A model generated the notes under the pieces. That model saw only the letters and a program-made list of their open reading frames with translations. It made no database searches and was not told the origin of the DNA. A DNA stretch of 25,768 nt from Candidatus Fermentibacterota bacterium (GTDB lineage Bacteria; JAFGKV01), in contig JAUXFG010000043.1 of NCBI GenBank assembly GCA_030620115.1, positions 1 through 25,768 on the forward strand, given 5' to 3'. Shown in pieces: positions 6,472-14,789 of the stretch (position 1 is the first letter of the stretch; every line of letters starts with the position of its first letter). The translations under genes and the position numbers were made by a program.

Positions 6472-7425
6472 TTGAGCGAGCCGGAGTCTGATCAAAGGGA
6501 CGTGTGTATCACTCTCTCTGAGATCGATCCTATCAGATTGTTTGGACAGAATGATCAGTGGCTTCGCCAGGTGCGTCGCAGGACAGATGCGAGGGTGGTG
6601 GCCAGAGGTCATGAGCTTCGCATCATTGGAGAGGCCCAGGAGGTGCAACGACTCGAGACGTTGTTTCTCTCTCTCATCCGGCTGGTGAAGCAGGGGCGTC
6701 GGCTCGAAGCAGATGATTTCGAGATATCCCCAGAGCGACAGAGACATGGCGTCACGGGACAAACCACCGACGCGATCACGACACCGCGCAAGGAGGTGCG
6801 GCCGAAGACTGCGGGTCAGGCTGCCTACCTTGAGGCAATGCAAAGCAAAGATATCGTTTTCTCCATCGGTCCTGCCGGCACGGGGAAGACGTACTTGGCG
6901 GCGGCTATCGCCATTTCCGCGCTTTCCCATCATGAGGTCAGACGGCTCATCCTGGTGAGGCCGGCAGTGGAGGCTGGAGAGAAGCTTGGCTATTTGCCAG
7001 GCGATCTCAGGGAGAAGGTGGACCCATATCTGAGACCACTGTACGATGCCCTCTATGATCTGATGCCGTTGGAACGGGCCAAACGGCTCATGGCCATGGA
7101 GGCCATTGAGATCGTCCCGCTGGCATTCATGCGCGGCCGGACGCTCAATGACTCGTACGTAATCCTCGATGAAGCGCAGAACACCACACCGCTGCAGATG
7201 AAGATGTTCTTGACGCGCCTGGGGAACAAATCAAAGGCGATCATCACGGGGGACATCACTCAGATCGATCTGCCACAAGGACAGATTTCCGGTCTTATCC
7301 ATGTCCGGCAGGTGCTCCGAGACGTCAAAGGAGTTGCGTTCGTGGAGCTTGGGCGAGCCGATGTGGTCAGACACCCACTTGTGCAGAAAATCGTCGAAGC
7401 GTACGAGCGTCTGGAGAATAGCTGA
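6472..7425 (+). CDS. phoH: PhoH-family ATPase (YbeZ-type)
   Basis: Cytosolic ATPase of the PhoH/YbeZ group, which works with YbeY in RNA and ribosome quality control. Motifs (numbered from ATG 6466): an N-terminal KH-like region (about 15-75), Walker A GPAGTGKT (135-142) and Walker B-type ILDEAQNT (233-240), then TGDITQIDLP. The start is revised: GGAGG (6460-6464) is only one base from the ATG at 6466 but seven bases from the in-frame TTG at 6472, so TTG is the better start (317 residues). The gene overlaps the next by one base (TGATG). Order and partners match the phoH-yqfF-ybeY cluster of many bacteria. Confidence 0.92.
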   Translation: MSEPESDQRDVCITLSEIDPIRLFGQNDQWLRQVRRRTDARVVARGHELRIIGEAQEVQRLETLFLSLIRLVKQGRRLEADDFEISPERQRHGVTGQTTDAITTPRKEVRPKTAGQAAYLEAMQSKDIVFSIGPAGTGKTYLAAAIAISALSHHEVRRLILVRPAVEAGEKLGYLPGDLREKVDPYLRPLYDALYDLMPLERAKRLMAMEAIEIVPLAFMRGRTLNDSYVILDEAQNTTPLQMKMFLTRLGNKSKAIITGDITQIDLPQGQISGLIHVRQVLRDVKGVAFVELGRADVVRHPLVQKIVEAYERLENS

Positions 7426-9611
7426 TGCGTGTGATTCCAAAAGGACTCTCCAAACGATTCACCAAAGGCTTTTCTGACCATAAGAGGGCGGCTTCACTTT
7501 CCGGGGCATGGTTGTGTTTCGGGATATTGCTTCTCCTGCTGCGTCCGTCGGCCGAGATGTCGGACTTGCCGTTCTATGAGGCGGGCCAGGTGGCGGATCG
7601 AACCATTCTCGCGCCATTCACGTTTAGCATAAGCAAGGCCAAAGGCGAGATCGAACGTGAACAGGATGAGGCTGCCGCTCGCGTGCCACCGGTCTTTCGG
7701 CGGGTAGCGGAAAATCCTTTGCGTGCCCAGATGAAGCTGCGGATTCTCGAGGATGCCGTTTCATCGTGGCGCAGCCTGCCGGATAGCTCGCTTGAACCCG
7801 AGGAGATGGTGACGCCGGGGTTCACGCTGTCGGCTGCAACCCTGGCGCTGTTGGCGCAGGATTCGACGCGTATCGAGATCTTTCAGGCGACTGAAGATCT
7901 GTTCCCCACATTGTTCGCACGGCATATAGCGACTCGTCTCGACATGATGGGTTCCGCCCCGCATTTTATCATATTGGAAAGTGACTCGGTGGAGACGAGC
8001 GTGGCAGTAGAATCCCTCTCCACGAAGGAGCATGTCCGTGTTGATCTCAGCCACATGGTCAGAGTTCGCCATCCTGACCACGAGTTATTGGCAAGGGCTG
8101 TGTATGAGCTGTCGGCGCCCATGGTGGCGCCGACGCTCGTTCTCGACCAAGTGGAGACTGCCCGCCGACAAGAGGAGTCTGCGAAAGCAATCTCCCCGAT
8201 AAAAGGGAAGCTCCTTGCTGGGGAGATCGTGGTAGAGGCGCACACAAGGGTCACTGAGCAGGATGCTGAGGAGTTGCGGAGCTTGCGAGAGGCGTATGCT
8301 GCCCGCGCCATGGCGGGGCACGATGTCGGGAGTTTTCTTCCTGTGCTTGGCCATCTCCTCTGGATTGGCTTGTTCCTTGGCTTGGTAGCCGGATTCTTGG
8401 TGGCCATGGCGCCGACCGCACTGCGCTCCCCGTCGGATACTACGCTGATGATACTCGTTCTGGCCATCGGCGTGGTGGCAAGCTATGGGATACGATGGCC
8501 ACTAGAGGGTCCTGCTGGACTGGTCCCCCTGGCCATAGTCGCAATGCTGGCCACGATCTTCTTTGACGAAGGCGTGGGTTTTGGCCTCACCATACTCGCA
8601 TTTCTCATGGCTGGCAGTCATTTTCGATTCGATGTCGCGGGATTGGTGCCTCCCCTGGTTGGAGCGTTTGCCGCGGTTTTCCGCTTGAGGCAATTGCGAA
8701 AGAGACGTGATTTCTATCTCACCGCACTGTGGATCTTTGCCGCCGCATCCCTCGCCAGTCTCCCCATGGGGCTGCTTTCATCATCCGATCTGCGAACCCT
8801 TCTGAGGATGATAGGCTACAGTGCCGTGAATGCCGCGGTGAGCAGCATCGTCGTGATGGTTGCTCTTCCGGTGCTGGAATCACTCTTTCACCGTGCGACT
8901 GATCTGCGGCTGCTCGAGCTTTCAGACATGAACCATGTCCTTCTTCGCCAGCTGGCGCTCAACGCCCCCGGCACCTATCAGCACAGCATGATCGTGGGCA
9001 ACCTAGCCGAAGCCGCATGTGAGACGATTCGCGCCAATGCCCTTTTGGCGCGGGTGGGGTCCTACTATCATGACGTCGGCAAGATCACCAAGCCCGAGTA
9101 TTTTGCGGAAAACCAGTCTTTCAACGAGAATCCCCACGACAAGCTTTCGCCGAAGATGAGTGCCTTGGTGATTGCTTCACACGTAAAGGAGGGGCTGAAG
9201 CTTGCAGTCCAGGAACGGCTCCCTCCTGTGATCGTGGATTTTGTTGCACAGCATCACGGGACGACTTCCATTTCGTTCTTCTATAAGAAGATGAAGGAGC
9301 AGAATCCTGATGCGCGGATCGATCCGGGGGATTTTTCCTACCCAGGCCCGAAACCGGCAACTCGCGAGACAGCAGTGGTCATGCTGGCTGACGCCTGTGA
9401 AGGTGCGGTACGCTCGCTCCAAGAGCCCACGGCCACACGGATTCGGCAAGTCGTGGAGAAAGTGATACACGAACGATTGATTGGGGGGCAGCTCGATCAG
9501 AGCAATCTGACTTTCCGAGATCTGGAAAAGATCAGAGAGAGCTTCGTTCCGCTCCTCGTGTCGGTACATCACCACAGAGTGAAATACCCTGAGGGCAAAA
9601 AGGAGGAATAG
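7425..9611 (+). CDS. pgpH: 7TM-HD family phosphodiesterase (PgpH type, probable c-di-AMP hydrolase)
   Basis: Members of this family (Listeria PgpH, Bacillus YqfF) cleave cyclic di-AMP to pApA. The 728-residue protein has an N-terminal membrane segment (about 23-40), a large extracytoplasmic 7TMR-HDED domain (about 45-300), a cluster of about seven transmembrane helices (about 301-480), and a cytosolic HD domain (about 500-700). The metal-binding residues are visible: H520 in TYQHSMIVGNLAE and H549-D550 in YYHDVGKITKP, followed by ASHVKEG and VAQHHGTT, the further His positions of HDIG proteins. It starts on the last base of phoH. Whether this organism makes c-di-AMP cannot be seen here, so the substrate is inferred from the family. 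Confidence 0.88.
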   Translation: MRVIPKGLSKRFTKGFSDHKRAASLSGAWLCFGILLLLLRPSAEMSDLPFYEAGQVADRTILAPFTFSISKAKGEIEREQDEAAARVPPVFRRVAENPLRAQMKLRILEDAVSSWRSLPDSSLEPEEMVTPGFTLSAATLALLAQDSTRIEIFQATEDLFPTLFARHIATRLDMMGSAPHFIILESDSVETSVAVESLSTKEHVRVDLSHMVRVRHPDHELLARAVYELSAPMVAPTLVLDQVETARRQEESAKAISPIKGKLLAGEIVVEAHTRVTEQDAEELRSLREAYAARAMAGHDVGSFLPVLGHLLWIGLFLGLVAGFLVAMAPTALRSPSDTTLMILVLAIGVVASYGIRWPLEGPAGLVPLAIVAMLATIFFDEGVGFGLTILAFLMAGSHFRFDVAGLVPPLVGAFAAVFRLRQLRKRRDFYLTALWIFAAASLASLPMGLLSSSDLRTLLRMIGYSAVNAAVSSIVVMVALPVLESLFHRATDLRLLELSDMNHVLLRQLALNAPGTYQHSMIVGNLAEAACETIRANALLARVGSYYHDVGKITKPEYFAENQSFNENPHDKLSPKMSALVIASHVKEGLKLAVQERLPPVIVDFVAQHHGTTSISFFYKKMKEQNPDARIDPGDFSYPGPKPATRETAVVMLADACEGAVRSLQEPTATRIRQVVEKVIHERLIGGQLDQSNLTFRDLEKIRESFVPLLVSVHHHRVKYPEGKKEE

Positions 9612-9649
9612 AGTTTGGATCTTCTGATGATCTGTCTTAGGATCTATCC

Positions 9650-10138
9650 GTGTATCCCACAGTGTTCCGATGGGGATTCCGGCACTTCTTGATCTACGTA
9701 AACGGGGATTGTGAGGCCATGGGGTTATCCGTCGAACGGCTCATCCCATGGATCGAGGCGCTTCTTGCCGCGGAGGGCAGCCCCGCTGGCGAAATCAGCC
9801 TGACGTTCCTCGACCGAAATCAGATGGTCTTTTTGAATGAGCAGTATACGGATCGGAAAGGGACCACTGATGTGCTTGCGTTCTCACAGCAAGAGGGCGC
9901 ATTCCCCGCCCCCGATCCTGATTTGCTTGGCGATGTGATTGTGGATGTCAGCTGCGTGCAAGAACAGGCATATGAGTATGGTACGGATCCCGCGGAGGAG
10001 CTTCTTAGAGTAGTGGCGCACGGGGTTCTTCATCTATTGGGGTATGATCACAAGACATCCGAGGAGGAAAAAATCATGAAGGATGCAGAGGAGTCGCACC
10101 TACGAGCCTATGCCAAGAAAGCGAGACCACAGGAATGA
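9650..10138 (+). CDS. ybeY: Endoribonuclease / rRNA maturation factor YbeY
   Basis: Zinc-dependent RNase needed for 16S rRNA 3'-end maturation and ribosome quality control. The zinc motif H124-x3-H128-x5-H134 (HGVLHLLGYDH) is intact, and the substrate-side motif TDVLAFSQ plus GDVIVDV follow the family. The frame opens at GTG 9650 (162 residues). Homology-like sequence begins at FLIYVNGD, so an in-frame TTG at 9689 is a possible alternative start. Purine-rich AGGAT lies just upstream of the GTG. The stop overlaps the next gene (ATGA). It follows phoH and pgpH as in many genomes, and PhoH/YbeZ is its usual partner. Confidence 0.93.
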   Translation: MYPTVFRWGFRHFLIYVNGDCEAMGLSVERLIPWIEALLAAEGSPAGEISLTFLDRNQMVFLNEQYTDRKGTTDVLAFSQQEGAFPAPDPDLLGDVIVDVSCVQEQAYEYGTDPAEELLRVVAHGVLHLLGYDHKTSEEEKIMKDAEESHLRAYAKKARPQE

Positions 10139-11010
10139 GGCTCATTGATCGTTCTATGCTCGCGGTGCTTCTTCCTATTGTGAAGCTGATCCAGAGAATC
10201 GAGAGCTCTTTTGAGGATCGGCTGAGAGCCGTTTCTAGGCGTGATCAGTCGGCGGCGAAGGCACTCAAGGCGTTGAGGGTGGCGACTTCGGAGGAGGGGA
10301 ATCTCGAGGAAGACGAGCGGAAGATGATAGATCATATCTACGAGCTCTCCGAGACGCTGGCCAGGGAGGTCATGGTCCCCCGAGTGGATATGGTGTGCTC
10401 CGATGTGACTAATGGCCTGGATGAGGTGGTGCGTTTGATCCAGGAACATGGACATACGCGGATCCCCGTGTACAAGGAGTCAGTGGATTACATCGAAGGC
10501 ATTGTGTATGCCAAAGATGTGCTCATTTCGCAGAGCGGGGACGAAACCAAGCGCTCGGTGCTTGATCTCGCTCGCGAGCCATACTTCATACCCGAGACGA
10601 AGAAAATCGACGAGCTCCTTCGCCACCTGAGACGGAAAAAAGTTCATATGGCCATTGTGGTGGACGAGTATGGAGGCACGGCAGGCTTGGTGACGCTGGA
10701 GGATATTCTTGAAGAGATCGTGGGCGAGATCCAAGATGAGTATGATGAAGAGGAACCGGAGTACGAGAAGCTGGGGCCGGATCATTTTCGGGTCGACGGG
10801 AAGATAAACCTTGATGATCTGAACGAACTGATGGAAACCGATTTGCCAACGGATTCAGTTGATACTGTTGGCGGCTTCATCTATGATCTCCTTGGCCGTA
10901 TCCCTCACGAAGGCGAAGCGGTGGAATGGAATGACCTCCACTTCGTGGTGGAACAGGTCGAGGGGCAACGCATTGCAAAGGTCATTGTCACCCGTGTTGC
11001 TCCCCAGTAG
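10135..11010 (+). CDS. corC: CBS-domain protein of the CorC/HlyC family
   Basis: A soluble member of the hemolysin/CorC group, associated with magnesium and cobalt efflux or membrane transporter regulation. Its 291 residues contain an N-terminal helical part (1-70), the conserved REVMVPRVDM (77-86) opening the first CBS domain, a second CBS domain with VVDEYGGTAGLVTLEDILEEIVGEIQDEYD (174-203), and a C-terminal CorC_HlyC domain (about 215-288, with RVDGKINLDDLNE and TVGGFIYDLLGRIPHEG). The DUF21 transmembrane domain of larger relatives is absent, as in E. coli CorC. It is translationally coupled to ybeY. The nearby mgtE makes a magnesium-homeostasis role plausible. Confidence 0.88.
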   Translation: MRLIDRSMLAVLLPIVKLIQRIESSFEDRLRAVSRRDQSAAKALKALRVATSEEGNLEEDERKMIDHIYELSETLAREVMVPRVDMVCSDVTNGLDEVVRLIQEHGHTRIPVYKESVDYIEGIVYAKDVLISQSGDETKRSVLDLAREPYFIPETKKIDELLRHLRRKKVHMAIVVDEYGGTAGLVTLEDILEEIVGEIQDEYDEEEPEYEKLGPDHFRVDGKINLDDLNELMETDLPTDSVDTVGGFIYDLLGRIPHEGEAVEWNDLHFVVEQVEGQRIAKVIVTRVAPQ

Positions 11011-11031
11011 CGATCTGGCTTCGCTACGGTA

Positions 11032-11102
11032 CCCGCCGGCTGGCGGGCGGGCGCAATTGGGGCACTGGAATGTCCGTCTTCGTCGGTCGGCCAGCCGGCG
11101 GG
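11032..11102. repeat. GC-rich inverted repeat in the corC-mgtE gap
   Basis: CCCGCCGGCTGG (11032-11043) and CCAGCCGGCGGG (11091-11102) are exact reverse complements 47 bases apart, and each side is flanked by a related CTACGG/CTACGC word. The 230-base gap (11011-11240) holds no gene. The motif belongs to the same GCCGGCTGGCGG family seen at 5893-5906. Confidence 0.65.
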
Positions 11103-11240
11103 CTACGCCGAGACGGGATGGAAAGATGGATTGCCGGGTTGGAAAGGATAGAGATTCCTCTCTCTGTCACGTGGCGATTTTCCCCATGATTGAACATAGC
11201 GGTCCATTCCTACGCATGTGCGCAGTGAAGGAGAGGATCG

Positions 11241-12626
11241 GTGACTGATAAGAAGCGTTTGACCACCAAGTTCATCAGAGCAGATACCTACCGCATCGCA
11301 CGCGCCGTACGATTCCTGCTCGAGCGGGGAAGCATCATACGGCTGAAACGATTGCTTTCCCGTTTCCACCCCGCGGATACGGCGGATGTCCTCGAGCACC
11401 TTGACGACGATGAAATGCATGAAGTGTTCAACCTGCTCGACAGGGAGTCCGCTCCTGATGTACTGGAAGAGGTGGAAGATCGAGACCAGGCAACCCTGGC
11501 CGAAGGCCTGAGCGATGAGTTTCTGGCTTCTCTCGTGGAGGAGATGGCCAGCGATGACGCGACTGATCTGATCCAGCTCCTGAGTCCCGAGCGGGCAGGC
11601 CGTGTTCTTGACCTCATTGAGCCCCATGATCAAGCGGAATTGAAACGTCTTCTGGTTTTTGCGCCCCAGACTGCAGGCGCAATCATGGCAGCCGAGTTCG
11701 CCGCAGTGGTGGAGGATGCATTGGTTGCGGAGGCCATTGAGGCAGTCCGAGGCATGGCTGATGAACTGGAAGATATCCACTATGTCTATGTGGTGGACAA
11801 CGAGAAGAGGCTCCGGGGTGTGTTGCCGCTGCATAAGCTCCTCCTGTCGCCGCCGGGGACACCGGTGTCGAGCATTATGATTACCGATGTGGTGACCGTC
11901 CCCCCGGAGCTGGATCAGGAGGAAGTTGCCCTCTTGGCCCAGCGGTACGATCTGGAGAGGATTCCGGTGGTGGACACCACGGGCACTCTGTTGGGTCGCA
12001 TCACCGTCACCGATATCGTAGATGTGGTAAGTGAGGAAGTTGAGGAAGATCTCTCCCGTCTTGCCGGTATTGCCGAGGAAGAGATGGGTGAGCGATCAGT
12101 GACGAGGATATCCCGGCTTCGATTGCCTTGGCTGGTGGTGGGGCTAGGAGGAGGCCTGGCATCCGCGTTCCTGATCAGCCGGTTTCAAACCAGTCTCGAA
12201 GAGCTCATCATCCTTGTGTTTTTTGTGCCCGTGATCACCAATATGGGGGGCAATGTCGGCATCCAAAGCTCGGCCATCGCAATCCGGGGTTTGGCCACGG
12301 GGGAAATCAGCGCGAGCCACATGCTCCCCAGGCTCTGGACGGAGCTGCGTGTGGGGGTGCTGAACGGTTTGGCCACGGGATTGCTCTTGGCGGTTCTGGC
12401 GGGGTTCTGGCAGGGATCTCGCATCGCCCTTGTCCTTGGTCTTTCCATGCTCACCGTGCATATGGTGGCCACGTGCACCGGGACTTTTGTTCCCATGCTG
12501 CTCAAAAGGATGGGTTTTGACCCTGCATTGGCTGCCGGACCGTTCATCACCACCATGAATGATGTTTTTGACCTCTTCGTTTATCTTGGTATAGCCAGCC
12601 TTTTCATGGCACACTGGCGTTCTTGA
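11241..12626 (+). CDS. mgtE: Magnesium transporter MgtE
   Basis: Mg2+-gated magnesium channel of the inner membrane. The 461-residue protein has the full layout: an N-terminal superhelical domain (about 15-135, with the HPADTADVLEHLDDDE repeat region), two CBS domains (about 140-260), a connecting helix, and five transmembrane segments (about 290-458). The pore motif NMGGNVGIQSSAIAIRGLATGEI is intact. The start is GTG at 11241 with GGAGAGG a few bases upstream. It lies 230 bases after corC, so it may have its own promoter, though none is obvious. Its end abuts recO. Confidence 0.94.
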   Translation: MTDKKRLTTKFIRADTYRIARAVRFLLERGSIIRLKRLLSRFHPADTADVLEHLDDDEMHEVFNLLDRESAPDVLEEVEDRDQATLAEGLSDEFLASLVEEMASDDATDLIQLLSPERAGRVLDLIEPHDQAELKRLLVFAPQTAGAIMAAEFAAVVEDALVAEAIEAVRGMADELEDIHYVYVVDNEKRLRGVLPLHKLLLSPPGTPVSSIMITDVVTVPPELDQEEVALLAQRYDLERIPVVDTTGTLLGRITVTDIVDVVSEEVEEDLSRLAGIAEEEMGERSVTRISRLRLPWLVVGLGGGLASAFLISRFQTSLEELIILVFFVPVITNMGGNVGIQSSAIAIRGLATGEISASHMLPRLWTELRVGVLNGLATGLLLAVLAGFWQGSRIALVLGLSMLTVHMVATCTGTFVPMLLKRMGFDPALAAGPFITTMNDVFDLFVYLGIASLFMAHWRS

Positions 12627-12628
12627 GC

Positions 12629-13438
12629 ATGGCGCTGCAGAGGATCGAAGCAGTGGTTCTTCGCACTATTCCCTATTCTGAGACCAGTCTCATTGCCGTG
12701 CTTTTCTCTCGGCAGATAGGGAGGCTCTCGACTATTGCCAAAGGAGCCAGGAGGCCGGGCAAGGCTGCGGCGTCCGCACTGCAGCCTACACATGATATCT
12801 CCTGCATTGTCTATGTGGGGACGGGAGGTGGTCTCAAAACCATTAGTCAGATCGAGCTTGTGGCCGACCGGCCCGGGATAACAAGATCGGCGACTCTTTT
12901 TGGATTGGCAGGTCGAGCCTTGGAGTTGGCCCTAAGCCAAACTCCCCTGGAGGAAGCTTCACCAAATGTGTATCACCTTCTCAATGAGCTTCTGACGACG
13001 TTGGAAAAGGCATCGCAACAGAGTGGCCAGCAGCTCCTTCTCGCGTATGAACTGAAGCTTCAAGGCATTCTGGGATATGGACTTCGTGTGAACTCATGCG
13101 CCCGGTGTGGCCGTGCGGCAGGCAAAAGAAGCATCGCATTGAGCCCTTCGGCCGGCGGCATACTGTGTGAGACATGTAGGGGCGGTGTCGGCGATGTCTT
13201 GTCCCTGGAGCGGGAGGAGCTCTCGGTGCTCCGCGCGATGCTGACTGATCCCATACGAGTCTGGTTGCGGAACGATATCCCCTCTATGGTGCTCACAAGG
13301 CTGGGATTCACGGCCAGGCGCATCTGGGAGCTCCATTCGCCTCTGGATAGATCAAGCTCCTCGGCAGCGTTCTTGGCAGAGGTGGGTTCCGCGCTCTACT
13401 CCCCGGAATCCTCACCGAGAGAGGCATTCGGACATTAG
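12629..13438 (+). CDS. recO: DNA repair protein RecO
   Basis: Recombination mediator that, with RecR, loads RecA onto SSB-coated single-stranded DNA and anneals complementary strands. The N-terminal OB fold is evident (MALQRIEAVVLRTIPYSETSLIAVLFSRQIGRLSTIAKGARR), followed by a helical domain. The protein carries a four-Cys zinc site, CARCG...CETCRGG (about residues 152-185). Length 269 from ATG 12629, close to the family norm. A TTG at 12623 overlapping the mgtE stop is in frame, but the homologous sequence begins at the ATG. recO commonly lies near ybeY; the usual neighbour era is absent and CorC/MgtE stand in its place. Confidence 0.9.
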   Translation: MALQRIEAVVLRTIPYSETSLIAVLFSRQIGRLSTIAKGARRPGKAAASALQPTHDISCIVYVGTGGGLKTISQIELVADRPGITRSATLFGLAGRALELALSQTPLEEASPNVYHLLNELLTTLEKASQQSGQQLLLAYELKLQGILGYGLRVNSCARCGRAAGKRSIALSPSAGGILCETCRGGVGDVLSLEREELSVLRAMLTDPIRVWLRNDIPSMVLTRLGFTARRIWELHSPLDRSSSSAAFLAEVGSALYSPESSPREAFGH

Positions 13439-13490
13439 CTGGTGAAGAGTTTCTTGACGAATTGCACGGCATGGCATCACATTTCGTTCT

Positions 13491-13506
13491 TGCGCGGCAA
13501 CGCGCA
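13491..13506 (+). other. GC stem with GCAA tetraloop before the ceramide operon
   Basis: TGCGCG (13491-13496), loop GCAA, CGCGCA (13501-13506): six perfect pairs closed by a GNRA-type tetraloop in the 143-base gap between recO and the next operon. There is no U-tract, so this is at most a weak terminator or a leader structure. The rest of the gap shows only a weak promoter-like TTGACG at 13454. Confidence 0.5.
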
Positions 13507-13581
13507 CCTAAGGTAAGACACAGGGAGGGAAACGGGATTTGTGCGTGATATCCAGGATCCTTCCCTTCATTCGGAGGCACT

Positions 13582-14763
13582 ATGGACCTTTTTGAGAAAT
13601 GCCACTCGTTTACTCAAGCAAGAGAGGTGATGGCCCTGGGGATCTATCCCTACTTCCGCTCCATCGATCCGTTCCACGGCTCGATCGCCAAGTTTGAGGG
13701 GAGAGAAGTCATCATGATCGGGTCGAACAACTACCTCGGGCTCACGCAGCACCCACGTGTCATATCCGCGGCCAGGGATGCGCTTGAACACTACGGGAGC
13801 AGTTGCACCGGATCCAGATTCCTCAACGGCACCATTGAACTGCATCACGAGTTGGAGCACCGGCTCGCGCGATTCCTTGGCAAGGAGGCCTGTCTTGTTT
13901 TCAGCACGGGGTTCCAGGCGAATCTCGGCGTCATCTCCTCGCTGGTGGACAGGAATGAATTGATCATCACCGACAGGGAAGATCACGCCAGCATCGTTGA
14001 TGGCTGCAGGCTGAGCTTCGGGAAGAACCCGAAGTACCGCCACGGTGACATGGACGAGCTTGAGGAGATTCTCAGGAAGAATGCGGAGCGACCGAAACTT
14101 GTGGTGGTGGATGGCGTGTTCAGCATGGGAGGGGACCTTGCTAACCTGCCTGGCCTGGTGAAGCTGTGCAAGGCATATGATGCACGGCTCATGGTGGATG
14201 ATGCCCATGGGATCGGCGTCATGGGCGCCCATGGGAGAGGGACCGCGGAGCACTTCGGGCTCACGGATGAAGTGGACCTTTTACTGGGAACATTCAGCAA
14301 GTCCATGGCGTCCCTTGGTGGTTTTGTTGCCGGCGATGATTATGTGATCCACTATGTCAAACACCACGCCAGGAGTCTCATCTTTTCTGCGAGCATGCCG
14401 CCGGCATCGGTGGCCGCCACTATTGCGGCCCTGGAGATTCTGGAAGAGGAGCCGGAGCGCGTCCAGCGGCTTCGTGCCATCGCGGACCGGATGCGCGAAG
14501 GGTTTCGGGCACTGGGCTTTGATACTATGCAGAGTCAGACCCCTATCATCCCCATCAAGATTGGGTTGGGAATGATGAGGACATTCCAGATCTGGAAGAT
14601 CCTGCTGAATGAGGGTGTGTTCACCAATCCGGTCATTCCACCGGCGGTGCCGCCGGGAGACGAGCTGCTCAGAACCAGCTATATGGCCACTCACGAAGAT
14701 GAACAACTTGATCGTGTGCTAGAGGTATTCGCCCGAGTAGGGAAGGCAGAAGGCATCATATGA
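13582..14763 (+). CDS. spt: Serine palmitoyltransferase-type PLP enzyme (alpha-oxoamine synthase)
   Basis: Condenses an amino acid with an acyl thioester with loss of CO2; as Spt it joins serine and palmitoyl-CoA/ACP to 3-ketosphinganine, the first sphingolipid step. Seen in 393 residues: NNYLGL near the N-terminus, GSSCTGSRFLNGT, DHASIVDGCRLS, DGVFSMGGDLANL, VDDAHGIGVMG, and the PLP lysine K240 in TFSKSMASLGGF. This lysine region resembles serine palmitoyltransferases more than biotin (BioF) or threonine (Kbl) enzymes. No biotin or threonine genes are adjacent; instead an N-acyltransferase and an SDR follow, which supports the Spt role. GGAGG is four bases before the ATG. Confidence in the fold is very high, in the substrate moderate. 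Confidence 0.82.
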   Translation: MDLFEKCHSFTQAREVMALGIYPYFRSIDPFHGSIAKFEGREVIMIGSNNYLGLTQHPRVISAARDALEHYGSSCTGSRFLNGTIELHHELEHRLARFLGKEACLVFSTGFQANLGVISSLVDRNELIITDREDHASIVDGCRLSFGKNPKYRHGDMDELEEILRKNAERPKLVVVDGVFSMGGDLANLPGLVKLCKAYDARLMVDDAHGIGVMGAHGRGTAEHFGLTDEVDLLLGTFSKSMASLGGFVAGDDYVIHYVKHHARSLIFSASMPPASVAATIAALEILEEEPERVQRLRAIADRMREGFRALGFDTMQSQTPIIPIKIGLGMMRTFQIWKILLNEGVFTNPVIPPAVPPGDELLRTSYMATHEDEQLDRVLEVFARVGKAEGII

Positions 14764-14789
14764 GTAACTCCTTTCGTTACCAGATTTGA

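Noticed and set aside
7883-8467. Long antisense frame opposite pgpH
   Set aside because: It is a composition-driven shadow of the pgpH frame, with Arg/Ser-rich sequence and no motifs. Similar antisense frames over trmB, ybeY/mgtE, the oxoamine synthase and hsp20/ADA were dismissed for the same reason.
11011-11240. M-box magnesium riboswitch before mgtE
   Set aside because: The gap is long enough, but much of it is repeat sequence and I could not find the conserved core elements or a terminator/anti-terminator pair.
13454-13482. TTGACG-N17-TCACAT as a promoter for the ceramide operon
   Set aside because: The -10 matches only three of six positions and the hairpin at 13491 follows directly; too weak to annotate.
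13582-14763. Reading the oxoamine synthase as BioF (biotin) or Kbl (threonine degradation)
   Set aside because: No biotin or threonine genes are adjacent, the lysine region TFSKSMASLGGF is closer to serine palmitoyltransferase, and the next two genes fit the ceramide pathway.
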